Source: Microcella alkalica (GTDB lineage: Bacteria; Actinomycetota; Actinomycetes; Actinomycetales; Microbacteriaceae). From it: a stretch of DNA of 64,000 nt. The notes below the pieces were generated by a model. That model was not told where the DNA came from. It worked only from the letters and a program-made list of their open reading frames with translations, and ran no database searches. The stretch is taken from contig NZ_JABUKC010000001.1 in the NCBI RefSeq assembly GCF_014595885.1, positions 558,001 through 622,000 of the forward strand. The letters are read 5' to 3'. Positions 61,730 to 64,000 of this stretch are shown here, in pieces (the first letter of the stretch is position 1; each line of letters starts with the position of its first letter). Both the position numbers and the translations under genes were made by a program.

Positions 61730-62668
61730 ATGCATCGATCGCTCACCGCGATGCTGCCGCTCTCGCGCTACCGCGTCGACCGCGACGACGCCGCCCGCAC
61801 GCGCCCGGCGCTCTTCGACGAGCTGTGGGCCGAGCCGACGACGCGCATCCTGCCGGTGTGGCGCGGCGAGCTGCTCATGGCCTCGCTCGATCCGGCGGCG
61901 CTCGCCCTGCTGCCGGTGCAGGCCGCCCCGACGGATGCCCTGCGCATCTACCTCGGCCGCTCGACCGACGACGCGCCCGACCTCCCGGCCGGCGCGGCCA
62001 TCGTCGCCGTCGTGCTCGACGACGCCAGCGCTCCGGCCCTCGCGAGCGACATCGCCCAGTGGGCGAACCCGCGCACGCTCGGGCACGCGCTCGGCGATCG
62101 CGATGCGGGGCTCGCCGTCGAGGCGCTCGGCATCGCGAACTGGCACGCCGCCCACGCCTTCTCGCCGCTCAGCGGCGCCCCGACCGACCCGGCCCGCGGC
62201 GGCTGGGTGCGCGTCGACCGCGAGACCGGTCGCGAGCTCTTCCCGCGCACCGACGCCGCCGTCATCGTGGCGGTGACCGATCCCGACGACCGGCTCGTGC
62301 TCGGCTCGAACGCGCAGTGGGAGGCCAATCGCTTCTCGCTGCTCGCGGGCTTCGTCGAGCCGGGCGAGTCGCTCGAGGCCGCCGTCGTGCGCGAGGTGCG
62401 CGAGGAGTCGGGGCTCACCGTCGTCGACCCGGTGTACGCCGGCTCGCAGCCGTGGCCGTTCCCGGCCTCGCTCATGCTCGGCTTCCGCGCCCGCCTCGAT
62501 GCGGATGCTCCGCAGGAGCTGCGCCCCGACGGCGCCGAGATCCTCGACCTGCGGTGGTTCAGCCGCACCGAGCTCGCCGCCTCGCTCGACGAGATCAGCC
62601 TGCCAGGGCGCACCTCGATCGCCCGCGCCCTCATCGAGGACTGGTTCGGGGGCCCGATCGACGCATGA
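61730..62668 (+). CDS. nudC: NudC-type NAD(H) pyrophosphatase without zinc ribbon
   Basis: 312 aa. The Nudix box G-x5-E-x7-REVREESGL is intact, and SQPWPFPAS is the NADH-pyrophosphatase signature. The zinc-ribbon cysteines of E. coli NudC are absent: the region reads FSPLSGAPTDPARGGWVRVD. NudC splits NAD(H) and removes NAD caps from RNA. GGAGG lies 8 nt before ATG; overlaps uvrD2 as ATGA. The nudC-uvrD2 pair is conserved in actinobacteria. Confidence 0.87.
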   Translation: MHRSLTAMLPLSRYRVDRDDAARTRPALFDELWAEPTTRILPVWRGELLMASLDPAALALLPVQAAPTDALRIYLGRSTDDAPDLPAGAAIVAVVLDDASAPALASDIAQWANPRTLGHALGDRDAGLAVEALGIANWHAAHAFSPLSGAPTDPARGGWVRVDRETGRELFPRTDAAVIVAVTDPDDRLVLGSNAQWEANRFSLLAGFVEPGESLEAAVVREVREESGLTVVDPVYAGSQPWPFPASLMLGFRARLDADAPQELRPDGAEILDLRWFSRTELAASLDEISLPGRTSIARALIEDWFGGPIDA

Positions 62669-64000
62669 GCGGCACCGACCCCGATCGGCTGCTCGCGCAG
62701 CTCGACGAGCAGCAGCGCGTCGTCGCCGAGAGCCTGCTGGGCCCGGTGTGCGTGCTCGCCGGCGCGGGCACGGGCAAGACCCGCGCGATCACGCACCGCA
62801 TCGCCTACGGCGTCGCGACCGGGGCCTACGACCCGAAGCGCGTCATGGCGCTGACCTTCACGACGCGCGCGGCCGGTGAGCTCGTCGGCCGGCTGCGGGC
62901 GCTCGGGGCCGAGGGCGTCTCGGCCCGCACCTTCCACTCCGCGGCGCTGCGGCAGCTGCACTACTTCTGGCCGACCGTCGTCGGCGGCGCCCCGCCGCGC
63001 GTGCTCGACGGCAAGGGACCGCTGCTCGGCCAGGCGGCCTCGACGCTCAGGCTCGGCCTCGACACCGCCGCGCTGCGCGACGCGGCCGCCGAGATCGAGT
63101 GGCGCAAGGTGCAGAAGCTCTCGCTCGACGACTACGCCCGCGCGGCGGAGAGCCGCACGATGCCGGCGAAGCTGCCGGTCTCGGCGATGGTCGACCTGCA
63201 CCGGCAGTACGAGGCCATCAAGGACGAGCGGCGGCAGATCGACTTCGAGGACGTGCTGCTGGCGATGGCGGGGATGCTCGAGGTCGAGCCGCGCGTCGCC
63301 GAGCAGGTGCGCGAGCAGTACCGCTTCTTCGTCGTCGACGAGTACCAGGACGTCTCGCCCCTGCAGCACGACCTGCTGACGCTGTGGCTCGGCGGCCGGC
63401 GCGAGCTGTGCGTCGTCGGCGACGCCTCGCAGACCATCTACTCGTTCGCGGGGGCCTCGAGCGACTACCTCGTGCGCTTCGGCAGCGAGTACCCGGAGGC
63501 GACGGTCGTGCGCCTGGAGGACAACTACCGCTCGACCGAGCAGATCGTGACGCTCGCCAACCGGCTCATGCGCGGCCGGCCGGGCGCCCTGACGCTGCGC
63601 GCGGCCGCCGCCGAGGGCGGGCCCGCTCCCAGCGTCACGGCGCACGCCGACGACGCGGCTGAGGCATCCGCCGTCGCCGAATCGATCGCGCGCCGCATCG
63701 CCGACGGTGCGGCGCCCGAGTCGATCGCGGTGCTGTTCCGCATCAACACGCAGTCGATCGCGCTCGAGGCGGCGCTGCGGCGCGCGGGCGTGCCCGTGCT
63801 GACGCGCGCGAGCAGCCGCTACTTCGACCAGCCGGAAGTGCGCCAGGCCATCATGCTGCTGCGCGGCGCGGCGATCTCGATCGGCGACGAGCCGCTGTTC
63901 AAGAGCGTCAGCGACGTGCTGCGCGGGCTCGGCTGGCGGCAGGATCCACCGGAGGGCGCGGGGGCCGAGCGCGCCCGCTGGGAGAGCCTGACCGCTCTGC
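62665..64000 (+). CDS. uvrD2: UvrD2-type SF1 helicase, cut by the window
   Basis: The first 445 residues are visible. Walker A AGAGTGKTR (32-40), TFTTRAAGEL, motif II VVDEYQDVS (~223-231), motif III GDASQTIYSFAGAS, motif IV region IAVLFRINTQS. DNA unwinding in repair. The name rests on the nudC neighbour and on similarity to mycobacterial UvrD2; the C-terminal HRDC or zinc region lies outside. Confidence 0.85.
   Translation, partial: MSGTDPDRLLAQLDEQQRVVAESLLGPVCVLAGAGTGKTRAITHRIAYGVATGAYDPKRVMALTFTTRAAGELVGRLRALGAEGVSARTFHSAALRQLHYFWPTVVGGAPPRVLDGKGPLLGQAASTLRLGLDTAALRDAAAEIEWRKVQKLSLDDYARAAESRTMPAKLPVSAMVDLHRQYEAIKDERRQIDFEDVLLAMAGMLEVEPRVAEQVREQYRFFVVDEYQDVSPLQHDLLTLWLGGRRELCVVGDASQTIYSFAGASSDYLVRFGSEYPEATVVRLEDNYRSTEQIVTLANRLMRGRPGALTLRAAAAEGGPAPSVTAHADDAAEASAVAESIARRIADGAAPESIAVLFRINTQSIALEAALRRAGVPVLTRASSRYFDQPEVRQAIMLLRGAAISIGDEPLFKSVSDVLRGLGWRQDPPEGAGAERARWESLTAL

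Overview
The window is about 72% GC, densely packed and strongly actinobacterial. The gene content (AdnAB-type helicase-nucleases, DUF3107, GPGG-motif small membrane protein, UvrD2, MmsA, YchF) and the very common pattern of a TANNNT -10 box 6-8 nt before an ATG/GTG fit a member of the Microbacteriaceae. That placement is inference. I saw no rRNA, tRNA, CRISPR array, integrase or insertion sequence, and no gene-free stretch longer than about 180 bp.

Layout. 1-2.4 kb: a sensor kinase cut by the left edge, coupled to a membrane partner. 2.4-4.6 kb: divergent fba (class II aldolase) and glpX (fructose-1,6-bisphosphatase). 4.6-8.4 kb: a heterodimeric ABC exporter ending in a short tandem repeat that contains the stop codon. 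8.4-13 kb (minus): VOC protein, BASS transporter, FadD-type ligase, RmuC. 13-15.6 kb: LysR regulator and mmsA with dyads between them. 15.7-42.1 kb: housekeeping and small-function genes (OsmC, DnaQ-like exonuclease, two EamA transporters, LLM oxidoreductase, GGT, YchF, acyltransferase, MarR, GNAT, secreted proteins, SDR, LON domain, Xaa-Pro peptidase, PHP, MFS, DEAD-box helicase), many in tight divergent pairs with leaderless promoters on both sides.

39-64 kb holds a conserved actinobacterial block: rhlE, ferritin-like, DUF3107, adnA, adnB, then a phosphotransferase-fold protein, a NudC-like Nudix enzyme and uvrD2, which runs off the right edge. Between adnB and the phosphotransferase-fold gene lies a catabolic island of about 12 kb (48.7-60.5 kb). 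It has a five-gene operon (homoprotocatechuate-type HpaE, HpaD, HpaG-like, 3Fe-4S ferredoxin, ferredoxin reductase), a MarR regulator, a cytochrome P450, a divergent pair of class-I glutamine amidotransferase and glutamine-synthetase-like ligase, an acetoacetate-decarboxylase-family protein, an APC permease and an orphan sigma-region-4-like protein.

The main discovery candidate is that the island's promoters share one 18-bp dyad, TCRTTYG-N4-CRAAYGA. I found it before the hpa operon, marR, the P450, the GS/amidotransferase pair, the decarboxylase and the permease (six sites, two of them weak). This suggests a single regulon for uptake, gamma-glutamylation, P450 oxidation and extradiol ring cleavage of an unidentified aromatic amine or phenylacetate-type compound. 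Other points: a pseudokinase-like phosphotransferase, a NudC without its zinc cysteines, and a GGATGC/GCATCC hexamer that seems favoured at DNA level across coding frames.
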